A stretch of DNA of 64,000 nucleotides from Trachythela sp. YZ-2020 (GCA_016169945.1 JADLSH010000367.1:5144001-5208000), one strand, 5' to 3'. Positions 1-14,129 are shown, counted from the first letter of the stretch. The notes: a model not told the origin generated them from the sequence alone. Translations and numbers: made by a program.

Positions 1-1620
1 CCAGCTTGGACGAAGCAATTTCCGTCGGGTTATGTTTCATTGATGCTGTATTAAATTCAAACATTGCTGTTTAATGAAGTACGCCTGAGAGTAAAACTTT
101 TATAGCGCAAATAAAGAGGATAATTTACAGTATACCCGTCCACCAGTCGCCTTCCACTGGTGGTTCACCCCCAGAGATAATGATCCGGTCGGTCTCAAAA
201 TTTTGCATTGTTAAATTGCACGCATTATGCCACGCAATGCTGTGCGAGACCGGCTAAATAGTTTCAGAGACCGACTTCAATCGTTGCATTATTTACAATT
301 CCCAACATGAGTTATTTCAATTACAGTTACTTGAATATGTCCACATGATGTTTGCCGAATATCCTGTTTCGGTCATTGTTGTAAACCGTTCTTATAGAAT
401 GTCAATTTCAATTTGGTAGTCTTAGGGTTGCACTGTAGGAGTGTATTTACCTTATCTTCAACTATTGCAATGATTTTTTGTCTTGAAAATTTGAGACAGG
501 AGACCAAAACTGACTACTTTGGCCACAACTGCTATAATCTACATATTAACTACTTTATGGCAAAACTTATTGTAAAGGAAGCTAAACTTTACAGCTTTAC
601 CAGCCAAAATTGAAGGTTTTAGAAATAGCACTACGTTTACTGCAATCCAACGACTCTCAAAACAAACGACGATTCAGTTGCGAAACATTATAGGAGGAGA
701 TAACCAAAATCAAAAGTATGAGCTATATACGAGACGATACGAGATATTCAATACGAGATATATAATTCAGGACGTGCTGCGGCAACCAAAAGGCAAACTT
801 GAAGCACGGTTGATAGGTTAATAATACTGATTCAGTCAATAGATAATAAGTCTAAAAGATCAGAACTGAATTGTTTGAAGCGCGATTGCATGCTGTCGCT
901 AAGCCCAAGATTGGCGCCAAATATATGGTAGTTTTAGGGACAGTATATTATATATACGGCTTTGCGTGAAATGAGACAATTTGGCCGTTAAGGTTAAAAA
1001 TCTGCGGTTGAAACGTGATTATTTACAATTATTTCACGAATAAATAGTTACGGTAGAAACATTTTACTATTTTTACATGTAAAATACATAACAGGACATT
1101 TTACCCTTGACCCGGTTCGACTTTTACCTACCATTACATAGGCTCCGGCAAGTGTTGACCTAAGTTTTCATTGTACCAGCTGTTTTTGTCACTGTTGTCG
1201 TTGTTATTACTGTTGCAAGGTAACAGCTAACAAGACGATAGTATTATATCTGCATGCGCAGAAACACCATGCATGCAGTTAAAGCAAAGACCAAAGTTGC
1301 AGAAGGATGAATTTCAACCAGATGTTAACGGAGGGATTGCGTGTAATAATAAAAAATAAAACTATACTCAGCCGCCGTTTCGGTGATTGATTTTCACTTG
1401 TCAGTTAAAGAGTACTTTATCGCTGCCACTCCTGTGCAATTCCTGTTTCTATGGCTATGTAATCAGTTTGGGAAAAATGACAAGTTCATAATTATATGAC
1501 ATCCGTTTTAATAAACAATTAAGAAAAAATTGGGAAATAGGCTCGCTAAAACTTCATTGAATCTATATTTACACCGATTGTAGGTTTTGAATTGGCGTTT
1601 CATTGTTGGGGGCAGGTTGG
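1..1620. other. Intergenic, no gene seen
   Basis: I see no coding exon, RNA gene or clear repeat boundary. The DNA is AT-rich and the only ORFs are short and unrelated to anything I recognise. A GGTCTC-rich patch near 180-280 holds two opposed copies of a 'gtctcaaa/gagacc' motif, possibly the remnant of a small inverted-repeat element. Confidence 0.5.
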
Positions 1621-3130
1621 GGTTAGGATAAAACGCGGATACGGACGGACGGATGAGTGACGGACGGACGGACGGCTTCTGTTGTCACGAAACATTATTT
1701 AAAAGTCATATCCGCGTTTTATCCTTTTTGGACAAAAAAGGTTTATTCCGCGAATATGGTATAAAAACGCTTCTCGTGTCTTTAAAAGTCATATCCGCGT
1801 TTTATCCTTTTGGACAAAAAATGGATAAAACGCGGATATGGTATAAAAACGCTTCTCGATATTACAATGCACTTGTTGCACATCACTCAACTCTTATACA
1901 AATTTGAACAAGCTCAAAGTTGATGAGAGTGCGCGAGAGTTTATGCGAGTTGGCGGTCAAACGCGAACGAAAGTTGTCGCCTTCATCAACTCTCATCCTC
2001 GTTTGAGCGGGGCTTTAGGCCAAAGTTTAATACAAATAGTACGATATCTTAAATGAATTTAATGCCACCGACCTTGTAGAAGTCTAACTGACTATACAAA
2101 TATTTGTGCTAAAACCCTAATTATGAAAATGATCTGTACGTTCACTGTCTCTATCAATAGATAAATTTCCTAATTAATGATTCTTTAAAGCTCTCTTTCC
2201 ACTAATTCCAAATTAACTTAAATGTATATATGGGAAAGTATAAAACAGATGTGTTTTATATGTCGTATGTCGCATGTGGAATGCTAAAGATATCCCTCAG
2301 CCAGGATGGTCATCTTGATAAAAAAAACGTGCATGGTTAAGCTTATCTACAGTATTCATACAATTTGAACACTCCAACTTTAAACAACCAAAATATACCC
2401 TCCATTTCAACCAATGTCACGTCGGACGTTTGGTCGAGACATCGGATCTTAATGAGCCTTACCACGCAGTTAATTAGTTTGCAATTAATGGAAAGACGGC
2501 TAAGGAATACTGGTAAGAATTCTTAGAACATGACCGTAACCTCGCAATAGATTAATCTATATAGATATAAAACTGAATAACTATAATACGCATGCCAAAT
2601 TGTCGTAATAATACAATGTGTTGCGCCGTGAGCTGAGATGCTATCCCCAGTTTACGATAGTTACCATACTTGGCTGAAAATATGGCTGTTTAGAACGAAT
2701 GCAGTTGAAATTTGCATGAAAATACACATTTCCTTCTTTTGTTACTCTTTCACCAGTTGTTGGATATATAAAACATCGTTGCATTCTGGACACGATTGTA
2801 ACGACATGCGGTGGATCAGGTATACGATTTGTCCAAAAAATTTTTTGTCCAAAAGGATAAAACGCGGATATGACTTTTAAAGGCACGAGAAGCGTTTTTA
2901 TACCATATCCGCGTTTTATCCATTTTTTGTCAAAAAGGATAAAACGCGGATGACTTTTAAAGGCACGAGAAGCGGTTTTTATACCATATTCGCGTTTTAT
3001 CCATTTTTTGTCAAAAAGGATAAAATGTGGATATGACTTTTAAATAGTGTTTCATGACAACAGAAGCCATCCGTCCATTCCGTCCGTCCGTCCGCCACTC
3101 ATCCGTCCGTATCCGCGTTTTATCCTAACC
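1621..3130. mobile_element. 1.5 kb element with long, internally repeated inverted termini
   Basis: Both ends read GGTTAGGATAAAACGCGGAT inward, followed by runs of (GACG)n/(CGTC)n. The left arm (about 1621-1860) and right arm (about 2850-3130) are inverted copies of each other. Within each arm the motif ATCCGCGTTTTATCC occurs several times in both orientations, separated by a 'ggtataaaaacgcttctcg' block, so each arm is itself an array of small palindromes. The centre has no recognisable transposase, so this is a non-autonomous foldback/MITE-like element. Flanking sequence shows no certain target duplication. Confidence 0.75.
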
Positions 3131-6100
3131 ATTTTTTGTTGGCACGAACTATTAGTATTAACATGACTTAGAGAAAAATGAAAGAGTTTCTAATACAGCC
3201 TTACAGGTCTAAGCTTGTCTTAAGTTGCATCACAAAGGAAGGTTAAGTCCAAGACATAAAATAATCCTCTCACCTACAACCATTTGGCTCAAGAGATTAA
3301 ATCCTATCTCCGATTTCCGTATACGAATAATTTCTCTGGCATAGATACATACTGCCTCGTCCCCATAGGCGTACGGGACGTGGGGGCAGGGGGGGCACCT
3401 GTCCCCCCAAAAATTTGTAATTGGTGGAATTTCCAGATGCAATGGTTCACGAATATTCAGGCAAAATTATTTTATTTGTATTTAAATTTAATTTAAACCA
3501 AAACATTTATTATAATTTAAATTTACTGTTATTTATAACGTTGTGCTCAGTTTACAAAGGTTTGGTTTTTAACATAAAAATCCGAGTTTTGGACCTAAGA
3601 AGAGATAGTAAAGTAAAGAAGAATTTTTTTTTTACCTGTCTCTTCCCCACTCCCCGTTGACAATAAATATAAATAAATTTAAATTTAAATAAATTAATAA
3701 TAAAAGAAAATCAGAAATTTGCAAAATTTTGACTGCCCCCAAAGCCTGTGCTCGTCCCCAGTATAGCGTTCAGTCTTGACTTCACGTTGACTGATGCAAT
3801 AATCTTTTGGGCATATCCATGGGCCTTTGCGTCCAATTTTCTCGTAAGAGCATTCTCATGGACGATGGATCGTTGCGCGTATTGTTTCCGAGCGATTTTG
3901 AGAGACTGTGGAAGAGACAAATGTACAGAGAAGAGTTTATAAGCCAACTGGGGTAAGGTTTTTGTAACCAGCGGGCCTTGTACTGCCCATGCCATCGCGG
4001 GAATTATGAATTGATCCATAAACAATTAAGATTTTAAACTACCTGAAATATATCCCAAGTTCACAAATATAAAACTACTTTCCGTAACATGTAAAAGTAA
4101 TGGAAATTATGCAATGACATATGTTTGCACAAGAAATCTTACATATATATATATATACAGCTCATTTTATAACTCTTAGCGATCTCTTCAGCAGACCTGA
4201 AGCATTTAAAAAAAAGAGGCTTTTATAATGAGCACCCTATACATATCAATCTAATATTAATTCAATATACTTCAACAGTTCAACTATTAAACGAATATTA
4301 AATGAAATCAAGGTTAATCTGTGATCAATATCGGAATACCAATATAGAATTTAGATATATTATAATATTGACAGGGTATAGGTATCACGGAATGATTTTG
4401 CTTTATAAAGATTTTAGATATTAGAGAGTTTTCACTTTTGTAGAAAAATGGAGGACATTTGCAGATGTAGCAACATAATTTTATGCTGAGACGAGAATCA
4501 ACATAAATGAGAGCTAATGGAGAACATTTATTATCAGATAAATTAAATGATACTAAAACAAAGTGACGTCATTCAGAATTTCTGTCAACTGCAAGCCAAA
4601 TTGTATTCTTGTAGATTGCATGAATTTGATCTTTTATAGCTAAATTGGTAACATTGCATTTTGAAACAAAAAAATATTTTCTGGCAAGTTTTCAAACAGA
4701 TGTCTGGCAAGTTTTCAAACAGATGTCAAACAGATGTCAATCCAGGATTTCTGACACCTGACGGAGTGACGGGGTATACGGACTGTCGGTAATAAAATAT
4801 TGCTGACGCTGTTATTAAAGAACTTTCGCCTGACGTCCGTTATAAGTATTGTAGCTTGTTTTCACAATAAAAGAAAAGTGGAAATTTTAATATCCTTTTA
4901 GTTTTCGCGATAATTGTATATTAGTCACATGTAAAGTGATTCATACCTTGTTAAATTGAATGTTTCCGTTTGTTACCGTAGGCTTACGACAGCACTGTTA
5001 CGGCGTTTAATATATAAAATGAACTACATATAGTTTTTAAAGTTCAATAAAGTTTGAGTTTCTTATTGAATGAGCAATGCGAGCGAACCAAAAAACAGCT
5101 TTTATTAAAGTCTTCGTTGTAGGTGGACACAACACATGATTTGACGTGGTTGATTGATGTTGTACCATCCAATGAGCGTTGTGTAGATGACGTATTTCCT
5201 TGTGTTCATGTCCCTCAAAACAAGGCGTTGTCATTTCCGGTCCGTTTTTTCACGTTCAGATTTAAGCTACTAAATCTAGCTACTTCTATTTAGAATTTGT
5301 AAATGTCCATTTAAAAAGGTATGAAGTATGTGAATATCATAATTATTTTAAGTGCCGTCATACGTTGAACGCCCACAGTTTGGCATTTAAAACTTCCTGT
5401 ATATCTTTACCGTAACCTTGCAAAATTGCAGGGATGCAAAGTACAACGAAGGTCGCACGCAACCGACATTAACCTTTTCATAGCCTGTCATTACTGAAAA
5501 ACGGCAACTTTGTGTGTGTATGATTACTTCCTATTTAATTGAAAATTATGGAACATTAACGTCAAAATTACTCTAAAAAGCTGTTGCCGAAAAGAACCGA
5601 AAATAACTATATTTAAAACTTGACTTTGCTTGCTGACAACTTTACAGTTCAGTTAAGAAATCTTGTCAGTTCATTCAGCAGAATGTTGTGAGGTACTACT
5701 AGGTTGGGGGGCCGGTTGTTCAAAGATCGACAATCAGTGATCCTGGGTTAAAATATAACCTAATAATTCTAAACTAAGAAAATGAAATTTAAATAGATGC
5801 AGGAAGGATTTGAGTAAACATGTATCAAAGTTTACATAAACGCAGTTAAGAGGCTCCCTTTTATTTGAACCCAGGTTTATGCCAAACACTTGGCTCCAGT
5901 TTTCACATCAATACACAAATTTACCAAAAATATTATTTGGTTGCATATTACTGTAATACGATAAAACGCCTATTGGTGCTTTCACTCCGGCTAGGTGCAG
6001 GGAACAAAACACACACTCTATGCCTTTGGATGTAATTAGGTACGGGGCGGCTAAAATTCTATTCAATTTCAGTCACAGAAATGATGCCAAGAAGGCTTAT

Positions 6101-8560
6101 TAAGATGCACATAAAGAATATTTAAAATCTGTCTCTATTATGAAAGTGATCTGCACGGTTTGAGATATCTTGCTGACAAAAAGACAAGCATCATGCATAA
6201 ATTATGCAAACATTATGGACTTAGACGGGAAAAACACGACAATTTCTTTAAAATTTCTCATCCAATTTCTATCCAAATTCAACCAAACTTGATCGATTTG
6301 TCTATGGCCTTTGATCATTGTCCTCACAAGCTTTCGTATTAAACTTTTGGACACTTTTTAAATTATACAGCTGACAGACAAACAAACAGACAAAAACAAG
6401 TACACAAACAACGGAGGTGAAAACATGACCTCCTGTAGTGTTGCAGGTAATTATTAATACGTATACATATAACTAAAAATAACAGACAAATGACTAGGTA
6501 GGAATTGGTGGGGATGATATTTCGATCACTATAGAAAACATTTTTACTTCAATCCTTGATATTTTTGTACTTCCCAAAATAATAAAGTAACATGCGTGAA
6601 AAATCCAATGTGAAAAATACAAGTGTTCTTGTGATCCTCCACTTAGAGAAATACAAACTTGACATCTTTTTATTAATCATTCTATCATTAAATTTCAAAC
6701 CCAAAATGCTACGACACAACGTATAGAAATATACATCACATTTTCTATTATATCTATTAGAGACATTTATTAAAAAGTATATTTTACGATGTTATATGTT
6801 CTAAATATATAATATAATTAAGTCGCATGCAAGCGACAATTGAAGAAAGCAGGTGTACGAGTCATCCCCCAATCAAATCTGCTAAGTTAACGGCATTCAC
6901 CCGGTGATATATAATTGTTAATTACTTGGGAAGCAAACATATAATACTGCAGGATGAGACATTACTGTCAGTTGTCTTTGGTTTAACAGTTATAACTTGC
7001 AGTCTTCAAGAATACAGAAAGTCAAATTGAACAGGAGCATTCAGTCTGTGTGTCGTTACATAGCTACCGCTTCATTGGCAAGTCAGTCACTTTCTATATA
7101 TCACGTGCTATATTGTTTACGTATAAAGCATTGCAATTTGTAAGGGAGATTATTTCGTAGCCGTTTTCGTAGATCTCGCTGAGTGCTCCTTAATTAATGA
7201 GTACAACAGTCGTTAGACAGAGAAAGGTATATGCCAGTGCCAGGGAAATTTGCAAGTTGGCCATGCAGCGACGGAAAATAGTTCGATCAGCAAAAAAATG
7301 ACTCTTGACAATTTTACAGCAAATACATGGGATACCAGATCACATCATGCGTATATTTTCTATAATGTTCACTCAAAGCATGTTAGAACATTTTTAAACG
7401 TGTTAAGTACCGCTGTATTCCTATATAACAAAGGCAAAGTCAAATCATATGAAATAATCATAATTATTGAGCTTTATAGCAACCAAAGAACAGCGAATTG
7501 GTAAGAGCTGAGGAGTTAGGGTTAATAGAAAGGGATAACAAACACATAAATTATATATCACTCTATTGCTATTAGGGGCAAAATGTTAATATTCTTAACA
7601 ACTTGATCTACAGAATCTACGTAAATGTTATCAGCAATATAAAAGCAAAACTCCATGCAGTTTCTTCCATGCAGTCAACAATACTGCAATAATGGAAAGA
7701 TATTATAATGCGTCCACACCCCTACTGAATTGAAACCATGCAATCAGGGAGAGGGGGCGCGGGGAGGGGGCAAAAGTGTTATTTTAATATAAATGAAACA
7801 GTAATAAAACTGCCAAAGAAAAGAGAGAATATGTAGACTATAGACGATCAGTCATATTGGGAAAGCCATTTTTTGCTATTGTTTTCGTTCTGTACTTTTT
7901 ATATCTATTTGTACATAGAAATAACGATTAAATGAGTTGAAATTTTTAGAATCATCGAAATTCCATCGAAAGGGCGTGGCTGCGGAAATTTTTCTCGACT
8001 CCCCTTAATACGTTCGCATGCCCCCCTGCCCTACCATTGCTCCGGCGTCCCTGCGTGTAGTTCAGTGCGGGTTCCCCTCAAGGATAAGGACGCCTTACTG
8101 AACCGATTCAGGAGGGTTTGAATTCGAGTGAGACTATATCTTGATGAAAATATATTTTCAGACTTCATAATGTAAACCTTAATGCATGCAGATGTGTCTG
8201 TTTCTTTGTAATATGATTAAAATAATTGTGGAAAACCCTACTTCTATTTATGTCGAAAAGATTTCGATCAAAATAATTGTCTGCAAGTAAAAAAATTCTC
8301 AATAGGAACAAATCTATATCTATGCCGGGTTCCCACTACCACCGGGCGTTAATAACAAAGTCTTTCCTCCAAACGTCTCGGTCCATCATTGTGGCTTCAG
8401 GTCCTTCAAGTATATTGCCTGAAGATGGCAATATAAATTAAAATTATCTAAAAATGCCAGAACTTATAAGTTGTCCAAATAGCCGTTATATATCTTTAAA
8501 TTTTAGAATCTCCATTTGTGTTACGCCAAATCGAATCATCTCAAAACAACAAAACGCAAG
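3131..8560. other. 5.4 kb non-coding stretch upstream of the GPCR
   Basis: No supportable gene. It contains a C/G-run repeat relic (about 3355-3765), a short tandem duplication of 'ctggcaagttttcaaacaga' near 4682-4733, a possible MITE near 5703-5905 (begins 'ggccggttgttcaaag') and AT-rich spacer. The minus-strand ORF 4025-3711 runs into the C/G-run repeat and is not recognisable. The final few hundred bases should hold the GPCR promoter and perhaps a 5' exon. Confidence 0.5.
3355..3765. repeat. G/C-run hAT-like MITE relic
   Basis: The block 'cataggcgtacgggacgtgg' followed by long G then C runs resembles the ends of the hAT-like elements at 40823-41076 and 63743 in this window. A second C-run cluster ('tgactgcccccaaagcctg') lies near 3730. 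No target duplication could be fixed, so boundaries are approximate. Confidence 0.35.
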
Positions 8561-11500
8561 ATGACATACATGAAGTATATTGCCACCCCGATTGCATTAC
8601 TCGCGATCATTTCCAACCTATCTGTCATTATTCTATTTCTTCGCAACAAAATTTGGTTAAAGAAACCTTACAACGTGTTTATTCTCAGCCTGGCGTTTAC
8701 TGACTTGACAACTGGTGTCTTGATGCTCATTGCACCTGGCTTGAGTTTCAAACCAACGACAATTCCAGAGAACCTTTTCTTTGGTCGACTTTATTGTCAA
8801 ACTGTTGCTGGTTACTGGCTGTTCTTTGGACTCGGTGCTGTATCTGTCTTTACTTGCTTGTTCCTTACGGTTGAAAGATGGACGGCAATTTGTCGACCAA
8901 TGAAGTATAGAATGAGATTTGCCACGAAACATTTGATCAAATATTTGGTTCTGATATATATACTTGGTCTTGGAACGTCACGTATTGGAACTGTGGAGAG
9001 AACATATCAAGCTAAGGTCTCGAACATTACCGCAGCAAGATGCATGAGTACACCACTTTTCAAAGGTAAATTAATATACCGCAACTTGTGTACAACTCTT
9101 CCAGCATGAATGGTGCTTGACTCATTGACTTTCATTTGAGAACCCATTTCAAACATGCACTCGTTTTGCGCTCATAATTCTAATTTGAAATGTATCCTTT
9201 TTCTTTAAAAATGCATATTAACCTTGCACATTTTATCTCACGCATTGAAAACTACCAACTGGACGCAATTCGCAAAAATTCTTGATAAAACTTCACTATA
9301 ACTCAATCACGACTTTGTTTATATCCTGCCACGCTTCACGTTACACAATGACGTATTGTTAACAATGACAATGTTAAATGATTAAAGTTGCAGAGTTCAT
9401 GTCTCCGGCCCAACTATATACTTTGAAACTGCATGAATGTGGTTAATTCTTGGTTTACTCTTATCATTACATAGGACAATTTATCGGATTGATGACAGTC
9501 TTTTCCGTAAGTCTCAAGTTCTTTATTCCCTCTGGAATAATATTGGTGTTGTATGCTCTAGCTGTTCGCAAGATAAGACAAACAGGGAAACAGTTTAACG
9601 GGCAGAACAAAAGAGAACAGGCAATCAAAAATGTGACCAAGATGGCGGCCACAGCCTCACTCATATTAATTGCTTGTTGGTTACCAGGTCAGGTAAGAAT
9701 TGATGAGCTATTTTGTCCAACATGAAAAAGTTCTTTCCAACAGACAATATGCCTTCATAGAGTGTCTATTAAATTAAAATTTATCACTGTTTTAGAATTG
9801 AGGCGTTTTTACTGTATATTAATTAAATTTATCAAGGTTGATCTTTAATCATTTCTGATATCACAAAACCTCATCCAATTAATAATTGTATTTATCAAAC
9901 TTATCAGTCTTTCCGAGAAAATCCCAGTCGGATGTTTTGGCTCCATTTTCTTTATCATCTTAGACATATGTACGAGGGAGTGGGTTGATAAGAAAAAACG
10001 CGGTAGACTTGCCAATTATGCATGGTTAACATTTATGTGCATGGAATAATCTCTTGCCTTTCTCGCTAAGCTGACTCAGTCACGAAACTAGTTTGCCAAA
10101 TTGATACGGAAACGTTTCTGCTCGTCTCCGTGATGGTATCATCCGTTTTTTAGGATGAATATTTTGGTTGGTATTTCTATTCACGTGTAGATCTGCAGAA
10201 GGTCTGACAACAATGAGATAGCGAATTTACTACATACATGTATCAACTTATGGCGTATAGTTTTTGTAGAAGATGACTCAGTCACGAGTCAAGTTGATAC
10301 GGAAACGTTTGTACTCCTCCGTATACGCAATATATTTTTTATTTACTAATTCGCCCAAAATATAACAATTACAAATAAAAGAAAGAAAGTATATATTTAC
10401 AAGAGGTTGGCTAGGAGCCTACTAGAAACCATTATGGCTTTTATTTTAGACCCCTATAGATTATAAATTCATAAACTAATTAACAAATAAAATATAGTGT
10501 CAGTTCGAGTGTTTTTAAAATAAAGAAAAATTATAGTAGTAGATGTGATATGATAATAAGCTTTATTATATGGCTTTTCAAAATTCTCTATTCTGATTGG
10601 TTGACAAGCGGTCCGTAAAAACCCATATCCGGACCGTGGTCCGTATTTTCCGTATCTGGACCGGTGTCCCGGATGTCGTCTATCATAAGTTGTGCATATT
10701 GTGTGTCATTAAAATTTACAGATAAAAAGTTTCAAACAACCAAATTGTTTTTGATTGAGCATGCATGCCTACCGTATGTTGTTACCCAGTGAAACCACAG
10801 TTAATAGTGGTGAAACTGACGATAGCCGATTTAATTCGCGCGAAAAGCATATGCTCACAGACTCAGTTCAGCCATATAATAAACCGATTATTGACCTCGC
10901 TTGTTCGGTCTGTACTGTGAAATATCATACCTCTGTTTTTTGCATGGACCTCGCTCCTTCGTCGCTCGGTCCATACTAAAAACCTCGGTCTGATATTTCA
11001 CAGTACAGACCTCACGCTCGGTCAATAAGCCTTTAATATATACAATACAATTTCTGAGATTGAATATTTTTATATTTACAGGAATATGTTATTCTATTCT
11101 ATTAATCTTATCCGAGAAGTACTTTTTAATTATTCCACACTTCTATATACCTTTATTAGCTAGAGTGTGCTTTGTATAATTGGTTCTATTGCACTTGTAA
11201 CAATGACGAATTTCTTGTGTTATGATTATGAATTTCATTATTGGTCAAAAAGTAATTTGTGAATAATTCTGGTAGATTTTGCAGAATATATACGTTGGGA
11301 TAAATATATACAGATCAGAGATCTTCGGTTGGTAGGCTACTTGCTATTCTCGTCTAGATCTGCAAAAGGTCTGAAAACAATGACATAGCAAGACATGTAA
11401 GTTCTTGTGGCGTAGTTTGCATCCTAACGGAATATCTTCAACTTAGTTCCAAATTCATGGCATTTTAACCGTTATTAATACTGCACTATCACTCGAGCAA

Positions 11501-12410
11501 TCATGCATGAGCTACAAAAAGTGATGTAGGCCAAATTTTTCTTCATTGTTGTGTCTAGATTTCTCGATAATCTAAACTAAGCCGATCGATCAAGGTTACA
11601 TTGTTAGGGGCTGTTTATATGGGGCGAGCTAGCCCGGGTACCCGAGCTGGCCCGGTTTTGGCGATTATATGGGAACCGAGCCGGCCCGCCTAAGCGAGAT
11701 CCCGCCTCGACTGACCCGAGATCTCGCTTAAGCTGGCTCGCCTACCCGGGATGAGAATAAATGGCTGTATTTACGCGAATACAATGTTGTTAAAGACATT
11801 TACTCGACAGATTTCGATCTTAAAAGGTCTCTGTGGTCGTTTCTGTGAGTTATAACTGCAAAATTTCTTTGCGAAAGTACGATTTCAGGTTTGTTGGAAA
11901 ATTTGTTTATATTATTTAATTTAGCCCGGGTACTTTGTTTTGGTGAGTCTGATCAGTCTCATGTGAACACCGGTGAAATTCGTCTCGGGAATGCGACCTA
12001 GCTCGCGTACTCGAGCTGGCTGGCCTCCATGTAAACAGCCGAACACTGATCGATGCATGCTACGAAAGAAAACTATACCAGGGTTTAATTCAACATTAGT
12101 TTTTCCCATTTCGCTGTCTTCTTTATCTGTATAATTTCTATTTCAGATCAATTTGATATTAGTGAAGTATGGGCAAGCTAAACTGTTCAGTCATTTCCAC
12201 AACTCTACCATAGTCTTGGTTTCATTCAACTCAACTGTAAATCCATTTATATACGCGTTTTGGGGAAGACAGTTTAGGACTGGGATCAAGTCTTGTTTGT
12301 ATGGATGTACTCGTCATTGTAACAAGAGTGACGTGACTTTGAATTCTGGTCAAGAAAGCATCTATGAGTCGACTCTTACATCAGTTTTTGAAGGAAATGC
12401 TAAAATCTAA
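8561..12410 (+). CDS. Class A (rhodopsin-like) G-protein-coupled receptor, 3 exons
   Basis: Seven-transmembrane receptor of about 328 residues at the plasma membrane; ligand unknown. Exons 8561-9065, 9475-9692 and 12147-12410 join in frame (phase 1, then phase 0) at GT/AG sites: AAAG|gtaaat, atag|GAC, CAG|gtaaga, ttcag|ATC. TM1 has the conserved Asn (ISNLS), TM2 LAFTD, TM3 starts at Cys and ends in ERW instead of DRY, TM6 has CWLP, TM7 NPFIY. The usual TM4 Trp is not evident. The first ATG at 8561 has A at -3; it leaves almost no extracellular N-terminus. The frame stays open upstream to a possible acceptor (ttttag, about 8506), so a 5' exon may exist. Neighbour: convergent with the Ataxin-10 homologue. 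A peptide or amine receptor is possible; subfamily not assignable by eye. Confidence 0.88.
10070..10330. repeat. Degenerate direct repeats in GPCR intron 2
   Basis: Two copies of a segment containing 'tgactcagtcacga' and 'ttgatacggaaacgttt' lie near 10070-10115 and 10270-10310. A linked segment ('agatctgcagaaggtctg', about 10190) recurs near 11355, about 1.16 kb away. They look like remnants of an old dispersed repeat. Confidence 0.45.
10885..11030. repeat. Foldback MITE in GPCR intron 2
   Basis: A near-perfect hairpin: 'ttattgacctcgc' and 'tctgtactgtgaaatatca' on the left are mirrored by 'tgatatttcacagtacaga' and 'gctcggtcaataa' on the right, around a shorter inner palindrome (cctcgctccttcgtcgctcgg). 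A 'ctgattggttgacaagcgg' segment about 290 bp upstream may belong to the same element. Confidence 0.65.
11609..12040. mobile_element. MITE with GGCTGTTTA-type terminal inverted repeats
   Basis: Left end GGCTGTTTATATGGGGCGAG, right end (reverse complement) GGCTGTTTACATGGAGGCCA. The termini are rich in GC palindromes (agcccgggtacccgagct). It is 432 bp with no coding capacity and sits in GPCR intron 2 close to the exon 3 acceptor. Target duplication not evident. Confidence 0.65.
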
Positions 12411-12901
12411 TGTACATTTAATCTTATTTCGTTTGGTTTATAAATGAAAATATCTAATGTAATATAATGTTATTTCCTCGATTTACAACTGGCTGTACTT
12501 TCAGTAAAAAAAATATGATGTGGACCTATTGGACATTGATAGCAGTTATACTGACAAAATATGTTTAACTAATAATAATAATTTGTTTGAACATAAATCC
12601 CGCTAAAACGATGGCTAAACTGTATACTGTAAAACCACCATTAAGCCCCCAACTCTCAAATACGTCCCCTCTCTATAAACCTCCCCTTCACAACAAACCT
12701 TTTGGTTAAAGACCGCCACCTTGAATTTCATCTAAAAACTCTTAAAATGCAATTTATCTTTCAATTTATTGCTTAGAATAATAATTTCGACTCACATGGC
12801 CACAAAACTCGCTGCGAGTTCTTGCATTGTGATTGGATGAAAGTACTCGCAGCGAGCTTGCGAGTTGGTTTTTGCGACGAGTGGAAAAGAGCCTTAATAC
12901 T

Positions 12902-13203
12902 TTTTGGTAGAATCATACTAGTATACTATTGCAAACGCTGTAATTTGATTGGCTACGCTACTTGCTATCTAATTGTCGATAGATAGCGAGTAGCGAAACA
13001 GCCATCGCCTCGGCGCGATTTTTAACGAATTGATTTCAATAAATTATGAAAAACGTTTTGAAATACTGTTTTCTTGCTGGTTTATACTAAAACAATTAGA
13101 TTATTCGCTCTCGATTTCTATGAGATGATAGTTCATTCGGGCTTCGCCCTCATCAACTATCACCTCATAGAAATCTTGAGCTCATAATCTAATTGTTAAA
13201 TAG
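12902..13203. mobile_element. Foldback MITE, copy 1 (CCAAT-containing family)
   Basis: About 300 bp, highly similar to 40179-40474 in this window. Left part: 'tagaatcatactagtatact', then 'tgattggctacgct' and a 'cgatagatagcgagtagcga' hairpin. Right part: a foldback whose arms begin AACAATTAGATTAT and end ATAATCTAATTGTT. Non-coding, so non-autonomous. Confidence 0.75.
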
Positions 13204-14129
13204 AGGGGGCCACTATTTTTTGTCCACCCCTGTAACTTTAGTTGCAATTTCAGGTTAGTTTACTGCTTTTCTTAGTTTCTGCGATTAGCTAAAGTTGTTG
13301 AACCGCCCTCTCTATTAAGCCCCATTCTTCAATCAGAACCTTCAAACTAATAGAGGATTTATGGTATACACAGTGGGAATGTATTTCAAACTAAATTATA
13401 TCTGTGATGTGACTGCAATAGAATAATAAATATGAAAGAACAATGTCACTCCATGAAACGTAATATGTTACTATTCGAAGTATAAGTGTACGTTTTAGTG
13501 CTTGAATCTGTGCATGCGCAGATATACATTCGTGCGAGTATAAGTCACTGTGTGTTCTATTGTGCGTGTTAGGTTATATAGCAAGTAGTAAGGGACAAAT
13601 ATGTCAAGTATAACTTTACGTTTTCAATAAATAATATTACTATACTTAAAACCTGTACTTAATAAATTGGGTAATTTATCAGCATCAATCATCGTTTGGA
13701 CGTTGTCTATAATACTAATATGGCCATCGCACAGCCAATCCCTTTTTGGTAGACCGATTTCAAATGTTTTCCACATATATCAGAGCCACGGGCACAAAGG
13801 AAGAAAGATGGTAGAAAAAACTACAGTTTGCCACGATACTATTCGTTGGAGCAAATTTCTCAGCTGCAATGACAAACAAACGAACAAAGCTGCATTTCAA
13901 GCAAACTTTACGTAATTCGGCAATAATCATCAATACTCGTGAGAGGAGACTATTTTTCTTTACTAATCGCGATTAGCTTGTTGAACAGTCACTCACTCAG
14001 TACAGTGTAAGTATAGCTATAGTGTTGTCAGTAAAGCATCGACTGGCACAGATATAGTACATGTACACTTAGCGTACTTTTTTATATTTACAAGGCAAGC
14101 ACATGCAGGACCGCGCTTAATATTTCAGG

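Noticed and set aside
3711..4025. Minus ORF of 104 residues
   Set aside because: No family signal and it runs into the G/C-run repeat; possible but unsupported.
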